A DNA stretch of 64,000 bases. Origin: Cutaneotrichosporon cavernicola (taxonomy: Eukaryota > Basidiomycota > Tremellomycetes > Trichosporonales > Trichosporonaceae). The notes under the pieces were generated by a model. It was not told the origin of the DNA and did no database searches. It saw nothing but the letters and a program-made list of their open reading frames with translations. The stretch covers positions 868,001-932,000 of the forward strand of contig NC_083393.1 of assembly GCF_030864355.1 (NCBI RefSeq), written 5' to 3'. The translations under genes were made by a program, and so were the position numbers. Shown here in pieces: positions 1-12,122 of the stretch (position 1 is the stretch's first letter; the number at the start of each line of letters is the position of its first letter).

Positions 1-836
1 GCCTGGGATCAGAGTTTGACCTGGCATGGCAACTGGCAACTGGCAACTGGCAACTGACACTACCTTCCTCTCCTACACGTAACCTCACACTCATATTCAT
101 CATTCACCTCTTCGTCCATCCCCACTCTCCTCACTCTCCAACTTCCGATCCTCCTTCTTGCATCTCAACGCTGCCAGTCCAGCCCGAATACAAGCTCTTC
201 CATGTTTCGCAAGACTTGTTCCTCCGCCTCGCGAACCTTGACATGGTCCGCGTTTTTCGTAGACTTGGGCTCCAGAAATGAGTGTAACGTGGTCTTCAGC
301 CACAGGACATCAACATTCTGCGCCTGCTCGCGCCTTTCACAGCTCTCTCTTCCTCCGCAATCTGAGGTACTCCCACTTTCAATCCATCCTCTCTGGCCCT
401 CCACCAGGCCATTTGAAGTCGTTTTCTAACTTTCGTGTTGCTTGCCATGTTTTTAAGCCATGGACTCTGCCCGCTGGCCATTCAAGTAACCCCTTCTTAT
501 TTGTAACCTTGAATATTCCATAACTGTTTGAATACATAATTCGATGTCTTGAGTTTGGCCCCATTCGATACGAGAACTGGAAACAAACCCGCAGGAAAAG
601 CAAGACCGAGCCAACACAGCCAACCGAAAACCGTATTCGCCTAATGTCATGTCCTCACTGCGGTGGTCTGCTCTTGATCAGTATGCTCACGAAACCCAAA
701 GGCGGTGACTGTGGCTACATCGTTCGTATACGACTCGGGCATGAACCCTTCTGAGGCGCGCGAACTGTACCAGGGCACTTAGATGCATTCAGACAAGGTA
801 GTTACATTTCACCGAACCCGATCATCTCATTATAGT
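1..836. other. Intergenic region downstream of the GH3 gene
   Basis: No gene is supported here. It holds the 3' flank of the beta-glucosidase and a short tandem repeat at 31-58. Short frames exist on both strands. One minus-strand stretch (about 207-300) encodes a charged, helix-like peptide ending in GLDWQR, but it has no convincing start or splice model, so I do not call it. Confidence 0.5.
31..58. repeat. 7-bp tandem repeat, about 4 copies
   Basis: The unit AACTGGC is present three times exactly, followed by a fourth copy with one change (AACTGAC). It is a simple microsatellite-like array in intergenic DNA. Confidence 0.9.
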
Positions 837-3548
837 TTACAACTTGGTCCACGCCATCTCGTTGTCGATGGTGAACGGCACCTCGGCAACCATGGTCTGC
901 GCGTCCTCGCCGACCTTGAGCGCCCACTCGCCAACCTCGACCTTCCATGTGCTGTCGTACTCGTCCCAGTGCGAGATGGCATACTTGTCGAGCTTGACTT
1001 CGACTGTGGTGCTCTTGCCCGGAGCAAGGTCGTACACCTTGGCGAAGGCCTGCAGCGAAACTTCAGGGTGGCGTAGGCCGGTGGGCGACTCGGGCGGAGG
1101 AGCAGTGTAGAAGTGCACACTGTGGTCACCAGCGACCTGGCCCGTGTTGGTAACCGTGACGCGGCCGGCCGCGGTCCACTCGTCGCCCTTCTTGACGTTA
1201 ATGGCGAGGCCCGAGTACTTGAACGACGTGTAGCTAAGGCCGCGGCCGAAGGGGAAGAGGGGCTCAATACCGCGAGCATTGTGGTGCTTGTACCCGACCC
1301 AGATACCCTCGCTGTAGTGGACCTTGGTGCGGGCACTCTTGAAGTTGAGCGCGGCGGCAATGTCGCTCTCCCGCTTGGGGAACGAGAGGGGCAGGCGACC
1401 ACTGGGGTTGCGGATACCGTACACGACGTCGGCGATACCGTTACCAGCCTCGTTGCCGCCGTACCAAGCCTGGATGATGCCAGCGACCTTGTCGGCCCAA
1501 GGCATGCTCACAGCCGAGCCGGCCTGCACGACGACTACGGTGTTGGGGTTAGCCTCGGCGACGCGGGTAATGAGCTCGTCGCTGGCGAGGGGGAGGCCGA
1601 GGGTCGGGCGGTCAAAGCCCTCGCTCTCGTAGTCGGCATTGAGGCCGGCGACGAGGACGACACTGTCGGCTGCACGAGCGGCCTTGACAGCGTCCTCCAT
1701 GGCCTGATGAGCGTCGACGAGGGGGAACGCGCCGATGCGGATGCCCTTGACGATGAACGGCGTACCTGCCACGGTTCTAGAGACGAGGCGGCGCGAGTCG
1801 TGCACCACCCGAAGGGTGTACGTCTTGCCCTTCTCGACAGCGACTCTGCCCTTCTCCTCAATCGTGCCGTTGCCGAAGAACTTGGAGCCGAGGGTCTGCT
1901 TGGTCGCGTTGTCGATGACAAGCTCGTCGTCAATATACAGCCATCCCTGGCCTGTGACCGTCAGACCGAACTCGTACCGGCCCGTAATGGGCGAGGTGAA
2001 CTTGGCCCGCACTTCGGAGACGTAATGCTGTCCAAGTCTAGGGTGGCGGAAGTCGGCGAGGAACATGTCACTGACGTCGTGCGTGTCCACCACAGTCGGC
2101 TCGTGCGCGACCTCTCCGTTGGCGTCGATCGAGTAGTGAAGCAGGTCGAAGCCGCGCTTGCCGTCGATAGTGGTGAAGCACTCGTCAAGCATCGGGAGGA
2201 ACTTTGCCCCCTGAAGGCCTAAGCTGTAGGACAGCTCGACGTTATTGGGCTTGTTCTCGACCATGCCCTCCCAAGCGTTGACTGACCAGAGAGGGCGAAG
2301 GGCGGCGCTTCCACCACCCGAGATGACGCGCGTCTTGGCGTTCGGCCCGATGACGGCTACGCGCCCCTCGCGGATGGGAAGGACGCCATCGTTCTTCAGG
2401 AGAACGACGCCCTCGCCTGCCAGGCGGCGGAGGAGCTTGGCGTCCGACGCACGCTCGTCCGCACTGTCGCGCGTGCGCTCGGGCGTGGGAACCGCATACA
2501 CGATATCGGGGTTGAGGCGGGCGAGCTTCTGCGCCCAAGCGAGGACCTCGTGTGCGCGCGCGTCAATCGCGCGCGGGTCCAGCTTGTGTGACATGATGAG
2601 GTGGTTGAGCATACGGGGCTGGCGCCAAATGGTGGGGCCGGGCATCTCGAGACTAAGCCCGGCCTCAATGCTCTCCGACACGCTGTACGTGCCGTACCAG
2701 TCGCTCATGACGAGGCCGTCGTATCCCCACTCCTTTCTAAGGAGGTCCTGGAGCAGCGCCTTGTTTTCGCTTACGTGCGTCCCGTTGACCTTGTTGTATG
2801 CTGTCATGAGCGCCCAAGGCTCGGCCTCGCGCTGCGCAATCTGGAAGGGGCGGAGGTAGACCTCGCGCAGGGCGCGGTCACCGATGACGCTGTCCTCGCC
2901 ATTACGCTCGTGCTCCTGGTCGTTGCCGACAAAGTGCTTGACGCACGCCGACACGCCTGCACTCTGCAGACCGTGAATGTAGGCGGAAGCGATCCGGCCC
3001 GAGAGCGTCGGGTCCTCGGAGAAGGACTCGAACGCGCGTCCGCCGAGCGGACTACGCTGGATGTTGATGGTCGGGGCGAGGAGACAGACGGCACCGCGAG
3101 CCTTGGCCTCCTCGGCAAGCAGACCGCCCGCTTCGCTGATAAGGTCGGTCGAGAACGACGACGCAAGGCATGTCGCCGAAGGAATCGCGCTCGCCTTGGC
3201 TGGTTGTTAGTATCTGAGTTGGGTGTGGCTCGGTATTCAACAGCCGGCTAATCGCCGAACTCACTCATTTTGAAGAATGACGCGCCGCGTGCGCCGTTTG
3301 GTCCGTCCGTGACCTTGACGCTAGGGACATTCAGGCGGGAGATGGACGTGGTCCTGCCGTCAGCAAGAGGTGGCGTTGGAATGTGAATGCGGGTGTGGGT
3401 GTGGGGGAGGGGTGACTCACTCCCACCAGTTCTTGCCTGCGAGCAGTGAGATCTTCTCGTCGATGGTCATCTGGTGCAGGAGCTCGTCAACATTGGCGTC
3501 GAGGAAGGAGCGGTCGAGCGCCGCGTTGCCCTTAGTCTCGTCGGTCAT
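837..3548 (-). CDS. Beta-glucosidase, GH3 family with PA14 insert
   Basis: Hydrolyses beta-glucosides, probably intracellularly, as no signal peptide is visible. Exons 3548-3421, 3353-3265 and 3199-837 join in phase to give 859 residues. ATG 3548 is chosen because the GH3 N-terminus (MTIDEKISLLAGKNWW, then the VTDGPNGARG motif) follows directly. The GH3 barrel includes VKHFVGNDQE, and the catalytic nucleophile Asp is in LVMSDWYG (about residue 239). A PA14-type domain (about residues 400-540; RYEFGLTVTG, LYIDDELVID) is inserted in the C-terminal sandwich domain, and a fibronectin-III-like domain ends the protein. This layout is known from yeast and fungal BglI-type enzymes. Both introns (65-67 nt) have GTGAGT donors; intron 2 has TACTAAC before the acceptor. 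No catalytic residue looks lost. Confidence 0.95.
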
Positions 3549-5460
3549 AGTGGGCTGGGCTGGACTGGACTGAGGCTGAGGGGGAGGAGTAGGCTGGCGG
3601 GAAGGAGTGGGAGTAGAGAAGTGGGATGAGGTGGCAGAGGTTGCGGGTGTCGAGATCGAGTTGGCGCGAGCTGAGGATGTGAGGCCCATGGAGATGGAGG
3701 GGATGGGTTTGTCCCGATCCTCGGGATGGCGTGTTAAGTACAACCTCGAGGTCTGGCATCACACACGACTTGAGGGAGGCCGAAAGATGCCGCGACTCCA
3801 TCCGAGGATTTTCCGGTTTGTTGACGTTGTGCGCAGCACGCCCTTTACGCCGAGATTCTGCCGACACTCTTGAGTCATCAATCGCGGTCCGCAGATGGAC
3901 GCCCCGGAGATCTGAAGATATCACCAAGCAGATATCACCCCTTCTCGTTCCTCGATACCTTTTGTGTGGTTGGCCAACTGCGCGTTAGGATGACAATGGA
4001 AGTAACCTTGGAACAGCCGGAACGCTGCGCCGTGGGCTCTGTGGAGATTACTTGGCAGAGATGTGTTTGGAAAAACCTCGGATTATTAGTTTTCCAGGCT
4101 GCCCCGATGCCCACTGCTGACAGTGTTGCACCACACTCTCACCAAGGACGAGTGGGCGCCCGCGGTACATTGTGTCAGTGGTGACGCGTGAGAGGTGGAC
4201 GGACAAGTGACGCGCGGCGCAACTTGACACCGCGCAAATGGGACATGTCCACGCAGCACATTGCCGCATGCGCCATACGCCGTCTTTGCAAGGCGCAAGG
4301 TAGGATTGATGCATTCTGCAAGCTAGGTATTGGCTCCGTCGTGCTTGTGCCTTGCGGCCCGGATGCAGGGTTCCGGTCGGCAATCCGGTTGTGTGGCACG
4401 TGACAGTCAGCTGCCACTTGTATTGTTTTGTCACAACGTTGCCCTCCATCCTTGTTCGCGTACTGGCGTTATTACGGTTTGTCGCCACGATCATTTTCAA
4501 TACGTACAACGTCGCAGAACCGCTGTTTTCGGCCCCCATTCGCCATCAACAAGGCGACAGACTGCGAAGGCGAAACGGAGGAGTGTCATAACGGCTGATG
4601 ACGATGTGGCTGGGCGCGAGATACCCTTTCCCCCTTGTCACTCTCACATTCGACCTCGCGTTGGACGACTTTGACTTTCTTCCGCTCAGAATCAGTGGTG
4701 GTGACGCCGACCGCTTGGCCGCTTATCCCTCCCCAAGTTGTCGAGGGCCGCAGAGTACTTCCGGCTCATCCGTCTTGGTCGGAGGGTCCGTGCGCCGAAG
4801 GCCCCTGTTTCCCATTCGCCCCGTCAACACGGGAGGTGGCGGCATGTGAAGCGTACGAGTCAGTCGAGCTCCGACCGGCCGCCATGCCTTCCGCGGACTG
4901 GCTACCCATGTGTGAGCAGTCTGCGAGCTCGTCGCCTCGAACCATGCGAGGAAGGTGGAGGTGGTCAATGTACCAGGCCTGAATGCGTCTCTGCGCTAAG
5001 GCGCTGAGCCGAAGCCAGCAGTCGACGGCTTAAACAACGTACTGAAGAATCTCAACGGTCACTGCACTGCCGACATCAAGCACTAGCGGTTCTTCAACGG
5101 AATACAGCTCACCAATTTCAGGCGTTGGGGATGCTCGAAGGGGTACGCATCATTTGGCTCGCTGCGGGCGCATACTGTCCAGAAAGTTCGTCAACGCGTT
5201 CGTGGAGGACGAGAGGGTGTAATCGGTGCGGGCATTGGGGCGGAGCTGTGACCGTAGGATACGCGAGAATGAGTGGGTTTGCGCGAGATGTGCTAGAGGA
5301 CGCGAGTCGTGGAGGTGTGATTATCATCGATTGCTTGTGTCCAGTCACCTACTCGGATCCTCTCACTGCGTACACACACACCCTTCCTCCCATCCCAGCG
5401 GCCAACCTTCCTTCATCCGTCCCACTTCATCCTATTGACATCACACTCCACTCATCCAAC
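3549..5460. other. Intergenic region between divergent genes
   Basis: About 1.9 kb between the start of the minus-strand GH3 gene and the start of the plus-strand kinase-like gene. The part next to 3549 is purine-rich on the plus strand (pyrimidine-rich for the GH3 leader). Open frames such as 4048-4539 minus are Cys/Arg-rich without domains or splice support. I see no gene. Confidence 0.5.
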
Positions 5461-6670
5461 ATGTCCATTCAATGCTTCTCAACCAAGGTTTGTTCAATTC
5501 TTCGCTCTATCTCACTCTAACAGCCCTCTGTCGAGCCAGGCCGCCCGCTGTCCAAGATGCCACAAGCGCGACGCGCTGTCGTGGCCCTTCCTCGCCGACG
5601 GGCCCTCGTGTACAAGGCTACAGACGCCATCGTAGTCGGTCCCCGTTCCCGCGCGGTATCCCTTCCTCCCTCATCTCCGCCAGCCGTGCTAGTCCCTGTT
5701 TCGCGACCCTCCCCAGTGCTGCACGAGAACTGTGACGTCGACCTTGGTGACCGTATTGTGAGTCTCGATGCGGCTGAGCTGATGCAGACGCTATCGCTGC
5801 CCACATCGTTCGGTGGCGTGCCCGTCATCGACCATGTCGATTTCTACAAAGCCGACACCTATACGTTTCGTCACAATTACGAGCAGCTGTGGCATGTGTT
5901 ATGCTCGAGTGGTCCCACCGATTGCGAGTACTTGGATGCTGATGATGATCTCGATGGCGAGGCCGTTGAGGACGTTGAGGACGAGCTCTATGAGTTGGAC
6001 GACGAGCAGGACCCCGAAGATATCCTCGAAGTGCTTCTTCCCACCAGGCACAATGTCAGTGTCCGCAACGCGACCCTCTCGCTGCACACTTACCTCCTCT
6101 CCGGTCGCATCTTCGCGGCGTTCGCCGGCACCGTGTCCTACACCACTCAATGTGGCGTCCATAGTACGACTCTCGTTGCGAAGATTCATCGACCAACGAC
6201 CCACACCGTGTCGCAGCTGTACGAGACTGCAGCTGAGGCTACCATCTACGCTCGCATGCCTGACGGCATCGCGCCGCGCTTCCACGGCCTCTTCGTCAAA
6301 ATGGCTGGGGAGCGAATGGTGACCAGTATTCTCGAGTACGCTGGAACTCCGATCGCGACGACCAGAGCTGCGCGTGCCCTTAGATGCGACTACAAGTGCG
6401 TTGACGGAATACCACGCTGACGCCAGGGAAGCTATCGTCCGCCTGTACAACAGCCTCCATGAGGCGGGCATCATTCACGTCTCGTGCACTCCCAAGCATT
6501 GGCTGTGCGCTGACGGATGTTTCCGCCTGATCGACTTTGGGTGCAGATGGGTGCGCGACGGGGCTCCTGTCGGTCGTGTTATAGAGCCCAGTGCTTTCAC
6601 CTTCCAGGCGGCAGAGGAGATGGCCAAGGTGCGCCGCACACTTGGGTTGCCAGTGTGGGCGAAAAGCTAG
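5461..6670 (+). CDS. Protein-kinase-like protein, catalytic loop degenerate
   Basis: Exons 5461-5487, 5524-6395 and 6427-6670 give 380 residues in one frame; the introns are only 36 and 31 nt. The first exon is nine codons and reads in phase into the long exon. The C-terminal half shows a kinase-like fold: VAKIHRP looks like the ATP-lysine strand, LHEAGIIH and LCADGCFRLIDFG like the catalytic and Mg-binding loops. Fungal relatives of this small kinase-like family normally have HGD in the catalytic loop; here it reads HVSCTPKHW with no Asp, while DFG is kept, so activity is doubtful. An acidic stretch (about residues 150-190) precedes the fold. The partner and role are unknown. Confidence 0.75.
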
Positions 6671-6987
6671 TGTGCGTCGAGCTTGGACGTTGTGCTAATG
6701 CATTTGGGCTTTGTGATGTGTATTGGTGGCGGAGCAGGGAGTAACTCCTTCTTGCTCCTTGCTCTCGCGGTTGACGAGATGAAGGGTTGTGCCGTTCAAG
6801 GCCCGAATTCGGAACGCCATTCTTGGAACATTTTGTTATTTTGTACATGTGACCATCGCTTATTTCCGCCATCCAACCATTCCGCCCTATGACGCAATGA
6901 TCGACAGTCTTACCTGCTCCACCAGTCATGCGTTTGTCACCAGTGCCCACCTGGTTCATTCGCCAACTCTCTCATCCTCAATTCTCG
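6671..6987. other. Intergenic spacer / PSD promoter
   Basis: A 317-bp gap between two plus-strand genes. An upstream in-frame ATG at 6928 could extend the next protein by 20 residues. Nothing else is recognisable. Confidence 0.5.
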
Positions 6988-8629
6988 ATGGACGACCCAA
7001 CAACAGGAGCAGCCTTCTACCCATCCGCACCGCAATCCCCAGCTCCGGAGCTCGATGGCCTCGACGCACGCCCCGAGATGGACATGAACATGGCAGACAC
7101 GCCGTGTGAGAATTGCCCCCGAGCGGCGGTCCACGACTACCAGCCACTCTGCGATAGCCTATCGCATATTGTGGGGAGCACCGATCCAGTGCGATTCGCA
7201 GGCGCTCAGCCGGATGAGCTTGCACGTGAGTGTCTCCTCCTTGCCCTCCCTTCCGCTCTTTTCCGATGGCCAATGTTTGCCATATTCTCGCCACGCCTCC
7301 TCTCCCCCAGTGCCTTTCTTCCGTCCGACCCCCCGACTGGCGCTGACCCCAGCCTCAGAGATCCGCAAGGACGCGTCGCGCCTGCGGGGGGACGTTGAGT
7401 GGATCAAGCACTTCTTCCCTTCGGCTGAGACGGTGGACCGGCTGTTTGCAAGGGAGCACATGGGCAACTTTGTCGTCGATCGCGTGAGCGGGCGCAAGGC
7501 GTTTGAGAGCATGCCGCTTTGTGAGTCGTCCACTGTGTAGACTAACACCAGATGTACGCGTGGGCATGCACCTGCTCTTCGTCTCCGCGGTGAGTCTTCT
7601 CCTCCTCTCCCAAGTTCATATGAACTCGAAGGCACCTAACACCAGTCCCAAGCGATGTCCTACCACGCAGTAGAGGATCTGTTGAGGGCACAGTCCGTCA
7701 AGCGTGAGTGTACTTCCCGGCAGCTGACAAACTATTGACGGAGCTAACGGAAGAGGGCAAGCTGTACGACGCTACTGGTCCCGGCGTGCTCCCACACATC
7801 AACGCGTTCATCAAAGCCTACGCGATCCCGCTGGAGGAGCTCCTCGAGACAGATCTCGCCAAGTACGCGACGTTCAACGACTTCTTCTCGCGGCGCCTCA
7901 AGGCCGAGGCGCGTCCCATCGCCTCAGTAGACGACTTGCACGTCCTAACGTGTCCCGCTGACTGCCGGCTCTCGGCATTCGAGACGGTCGAGGCAGCCAA
8001 GACCCTCTGGTGAGCACAGTGAGGCTGGGCTAACAAAAGGATTAAGGGGCGGCAATTCACGATCCCCAACCTCCTCTACGGCGATGACAAGACGGACAAA
8101 CAATTCGACAGCGTCGCGCGCTCCCCGTCCGCTGTCGCTGTAGCCCGCTTGGCACCGCAGGACTATCACCGATTCCACAGCCCGGTATCCGGCGAGGTCG
8201 TGGCTATCAAGGACATCCCCGGCGAGCTCTACAGTGCGTTTTCAATATATTGTGTTGACGACAGCGGTCAACCCTCAGGCCGTCAACGAGGACTTGAACG
8301 TGTTCACCCTCAACAAGCGCTCTGTCATGCTCATCCACGCCGATGTCGGCCTCGGCGCGCGCGTGCCTCTAGCCTTTGTCGCCGTTGGCGCGATGCTTGT
8401 CGGCAGTATTTTCTGGTCGAAGAAGCCCGGAGACACTGTGCGTAAGGGCGAGGAACTGGGATGTTTCCAGTACGGCGGGAGCACGTGTATCCTTGTCGTA
8501 CCACACAGCTCGGGGATCAAGTTTGACGACGACCTGCTCCGTGTCAGCAAGGAGAAGATGGAGATGCTGGTGCGCGTCGGCATGAGTATGGGACATGTTG
8601 GGCGAGGCCGGTGTGGGTCGGAGGCCTAG
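6988..8629 (+). CDS. PSD: Phosphatidylserine decarboxylase
   Basis: Converts phosphatidylserine to phosphatidylethanolamine using a pyruvoyl group made by self-cleavage. Exons 6988-7225, 7359-7520, 7552-7589, 7646-7703, 7754-8009, 8040-8233 and 8265-8629 give 436 residues. Family landmarks in order are RVGMHLLF, SVKQGKLYD, NDFFSRRLK (catalytic Asp region), HRFHSPVSG (catalytic His region), YTVNPQAVNEDLNVFT and YGGSTC, where Ser388 would become the pyruvoyl. No transmembrane segment, C2 domain or clear mitochondrial presequence is visible, so it resembles the soluble fungal PSD family rather than mitochondrial Psd1. The 38-nt third exon is very short. The acceptor of exon 2 could be 7353 instead of 7359 (adds two residues), and the start could be 6928. 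Confidence 0.93.
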
Positions 8630-9346
8630 AGGCCTGTGCAGGCTGTGTACAACCGTAGAGATCTGACTGGATTTCTCAGAACGCGCTGTACACGCTGTAC
8701 CAAGTAGACTCAAGCTTTACATGTGATATTCTGGAACGTGAGGATGGTTGAACTCATGATGCCATGCACACGCATCCTGGAAGAGGGCAGCAGCGACAAG
8801 TGGTGTTGATATCAGAGGTGTAGGATCTAGCTATCTGTGAGTGCTCTACACGACGGCTGTGGGGAGGTGGGTGTTTTAGGCAATCAGTAATCCAATTACA
8901 AGAGACCAATGGAATCAATTTGAGCATCCACCTGTCCGGGACGGCGCTGTGAGAGGAGTTTCAAGCAGGGTCTCTCACGGCATAGTTCAATCTTGGCCCT
9001 TTCTGTGGTCTGTCAGTATGGCTAGTGCGGAACCGAATCGTAACGACCGGCTCACACCATGTCTTCGCCACGCAGCATAGAGTAATCCAGAGGCATGCAG
9101 ACACAGTACCTACCACAGCCTCCTACTTGCCCTACATCGTCCAAGACACCCTACAGCGTCAAGGACATTTCAGGCATCGAACCCAACAACTTGTACTGGT
9201 CCGGATCCTTGAGCCTGGTATGGCAGTGGTGGGAGTTGAATCTCCGAGCACGTCACGTGACCATTTTCGTCTTTGTTCTCCGTTCCACTCGCTGGATCGA
9301 ACCCAACATTTGTCTCTCCCGTCATTTCCACCACTGTATCTCAACA
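8630..9346. other. Intergenic region upstream of SERF-like gene
   Basis: About 0.7 kb with no supported gene. It contains a palindromic TCACGTGA site at 9253-9260. The motif ATCGAACCCAAC occurs twice (about 9177 and 9296); it resembles an inverted tRNA B-box, but no tRNA fold surrounds either copy. Confidence 0.5.
9253..9260. promoter_or_regulatory. Palindromic E-box TCACGTGA
   Basis: A perfect 8-bp palindrome 86 bp upstream of the SERF-like start codon. CACGTG cores are bound by fungal bHLH factors such as Cbf1. Binding here is an inference from sequence and position only. Confidence 0.4.
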
Positions 9347-9894
9347 ATGACCCGCGGCGACCAGCGTGACCGCGACCGTGCCAAGGCTCAGGCAAAGACG
9401 TGAGTCCATGGACACCTCAGGCGCGGGGTATGGCATGATGTTGGGAAGGAGGGTACGGACAAAGAGATGCGAGTGGACCAAGATATGGGTTCGCGGGCTG
9501 TTCTGGATACTGTCGACGTTGCCTCTGCTCGTTGACGCCCGGACCAGTCTGTTCTATTCTCCGCACAGGTACAGGCAGAGCTAACCCCAGGTCGGCCAAC
9601 AAGAAGCAGACGGGCGATCCTACGAAGCGCAAGGAGGCCGACGCTAAGGCGTTGCAGGAGAAGGTTGCTGTGAGTCGTGTTCTGGCGGCCAGTCGTTGCT
9701 TGAGGGCAGCAAGTAGTGGTGTGAGGCTATCTGCGTTCGCTATGTTAGCTGCGCTGCCCATGGCACCTCGCGCCGCGTCGATCCAACCCGCCTCGTCAAC
9801 TCGCCGCTGTATGTGATGTGGCTGACCCAAGGCCAAGCAGGCAGCCAAGGAGGCTGCGGCGAGCGGAGCACCAGTCCCAGGCAAGAAGAAGTAG
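9347..9894 (+). CDS. SERF / 4F5-family small basic protein
   Basis: A tiny Lys/Arg/Asp-rich protein of about 62 residues matching the small EDRK-rich factor family: MTRGDQRDRDRAKAQAK at the start, SANKKQTGDPTKRKEADAK in exon 2 and a C-terminal GKKK. In other species these proteins bind nucleic acids and modify amyloid aggregation. Exon 1 is 9347-9399 and exon 2 is 9591-9669. Exon 3 starts at 9832, 9838 or 9841 (all in frame, differing by up to three residues) and ends at 9894. The introns are long relative to the coding sequence. It is convergent with eIF2A, with 144 bp between stop codons. Confidence 0.85.
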
Positions 9895-10038
9895 GTGTTG
9901 CGTTCAGATCTCTCCTCTACGAGCGACAACAATGCAATGCATAGATGCCAATGCGGTCTGGGACCAGTGTGTGTGCTGCTACCGACTATGAAACTCCACC
10001 ATACAAGCGTGTGTGCCTGCTACGCGTCGCACGCTCGC

Positions 10039-12122
10039 TCACGCGTCGCCGCCGAGCGCGCGGATCTCGTCTCTGACGGACGCCTCCGTCTCGACCTTCT
10101 GCATCTGCGTCTTCTCGAGCTGCTCGCCCTTGGTCACGCGCGCCTTCAAGTCGTCGATCGCCTTCAACTTCTTGGTCAAGTTGCGGATCTTCTTCTGCGC
10201 AGCGTCCTCGTCGTTCTTGAGGTCGACTTTGGCGAGATCGGCGGCGAGCTCCTCGGGCTCGGGCGCGGCCTTCTTCTTGTTCCTGGGCTTCTTCTTCTTG
10301 TCCGCACCCGACGCACCAGAGGACGGCGCACCAGGGATCGGCGTGCCGGGAATGTAACGACCGGCAGGCTTGCCACCGCGGAACATGGGCGTCGACGCGC
10401 CAGAGGACGGCGCAGAGTCGTCATCACGCACGTACGCCGACGAGGCGGCAGATCCGCGCGCACCTGGTGGGCGGTACGCGCCGACGGGCTTGGAGGGGCC
10501 CGAGCCCGAGTCGGCCTCGCCCTTAGGGCGGAACTGGGCAACCGAAGCGTTTGCCTCCGGCGCCTTAGGCACAACCGACGGGAATGCTGGGAGCGTCTCA
10601 ACGAGCGCGGGACGGAAGGTCGCGCCATACAGGTCGTCCTGCGGGTGGATATGGAGGAGCTGGCCACCAGCCCACCAGATCTTGACACCGTTGTCAACGC
10701 GGAGACGGGGCGAGAGCGTCGCCGTCAAGATGTAGTGCCCACATGCCGACCACTCGCAGTGACTCGAGTTGGAGGCCTTGAACTCGGCAATCTTCTTGCG
10801 AGTCGAGATCTCCCACACATCTACGCCGCCCGCCAGGTTACCAAAGCCCGCCGAGAGCAGCAGACGCCCCTGCGGCTGGTACGACACAAAGTTGCGGTGG
10901 TTGTTGCCAAAGTTGAAAATCGGCTTGGCCTTGTGGTCGTACGTTTGGGTGCGGGCGGGCATGTAGCCGTAGCATACGGCAAAGTCGCGCGAAGTGGGGT
11001 TCCATGCAAAGTCGTAGACCGGGCCCTCCTTGTCGAGGTCGATCATGCCGTCAAACGATCCGTCGAGGGCCACAAGGTACAGGTTCGTCTCGCCGTAGTA
11101 CGACTTGCCCGTATTGTCGACGTCCGTGTGCGTAAGGAACAAGCACTGAGGTCAGTCTGGCCACGTGCGATGCTCACCATTGTGCCGGCGTTGTTCCACT
11201 TGACGGTAACGTTGTCAGCCTTGTAGAAGGCCTTGCGAGCGACGGTCGGCGGCAACTCGCGGTTCTCGGTCTTGTCGGTGGCGCCGTTGGCGGTGCCCTT
11301 ACCGACGAGCGAGGAGCAGGGGTATAAAGACACGTAGGCAGGTGCACCCTTGCGCTCGCCGATCCAGATGGCGACCGCTGGCTCGGGATACTGTCGGAGG
11401 GGCTTGCCGTGGGGCGCGGACAGCTGGGATGGCCGCGAGATGAAGACGCCACGGACCAGGCCGTCGAACTTGAGGCGCGTGGCGGGCCGCTCAGCGAGCA
11501 TGGGCGTGAACACCAGGATGTCGTTGCCCGCGGGGCGGAACAGGCTCGCCTCATCGGGCGTGACGATCGGCTCCCTGTCGTCAGCGCCGCCTTCTCAAGC
11601 CCAAGCCAGGACACCCACCAGTCGTCACCCGTCTTGTGGTACCACCCCCCGACCTGCTCGCCAGTCTCCACGCTCCAAGCCTTGACGTTCTTGTACACCT
11701 CCGTTTCGGACTTGACTGGCCGCTCGAACGTGAAGAGCGTCGAAGACGCAGGCGAGAACGCGAGAGCAATCACACCGACCTGTGCGATTGTCGTCGCCTG
11801 ACCCTCGAGGCCATCAGCAGCACGGCACAGCGAGACCCTGGAGGTGAGCTGTGCAGACAAACAAAATGCAGAACTTACAACTCGGGCTGCGCGTACGCAA
11901 CGTACTCGCCGTTAGGCGAGTAGACGACTGCGCGCGACGCGTTATTCGTCCTGGTTGTTAGTACGTGTCGTGTGACGCGACCAACGTAGCGATGCTGGAT
12001 CCGATCTCCCATGATGGACCGTTGACGAGGCTGGTGGCCTTCTGCGAGCGGACTGAACGTTAGCCTGTGACTGTGCCTCGAGTACGCGAACGGCTAGACT
12101 TACTGGCGTACTGTGCCTGCAT
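10039..12122 (-). CDS. eIF2A: Eukaryotic translation initiation factor 2A
   Basis: A WD-repeat (beta-propeller) initiation factor that binds the 40S subunit and delivers initiator tRNA without GTP. Exons 12122-12104, 12052-11986, 11950-11879, 11837-11619, 11574-11178 and 11145-10039 close to 626 residues, near the usual size. Diagnostic stretches are THTDVDNTGKSYYGE, VYDFAWNP, FGNNHRNFVSYQPQG and GVKIWWAGGQLLH. The C-terminal third is Ala/Lys-rich (KKKKPRNKKK, then a coiled coil), as in the family's C-terminal extension. The first coding exon is only 19 nt; the next three are 67, 72 and 219 nt. It is divergent from PRPP synthetase. Confidence 0.95.

Noticed and set aside
207..470. Possible small minus-strand gene (helical charged peptide ending GLDWQR)
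   Set aside because: A spliced model could be forced, but no acceptor/donor pair and start together are convincing.
1113..2222. Long plus-strand ORF across the GH3 gene
   Set aside because: Antisense shadow of GH3 coding sequence caused by GC-rich codons.
4048..4539. 163-codon minus ORF in the large gap
   Set aside because: Cys/Arg/His-rich random-like composition, no splice signals in phase, no recognisable motif.
9165..9310. Two inverted tRNA B-box-like motifs (ATCGAACCC)
   Set aside because: Neither copy has an acceptor stem, A-box or anticodon arm at the right distance on the minus strand.
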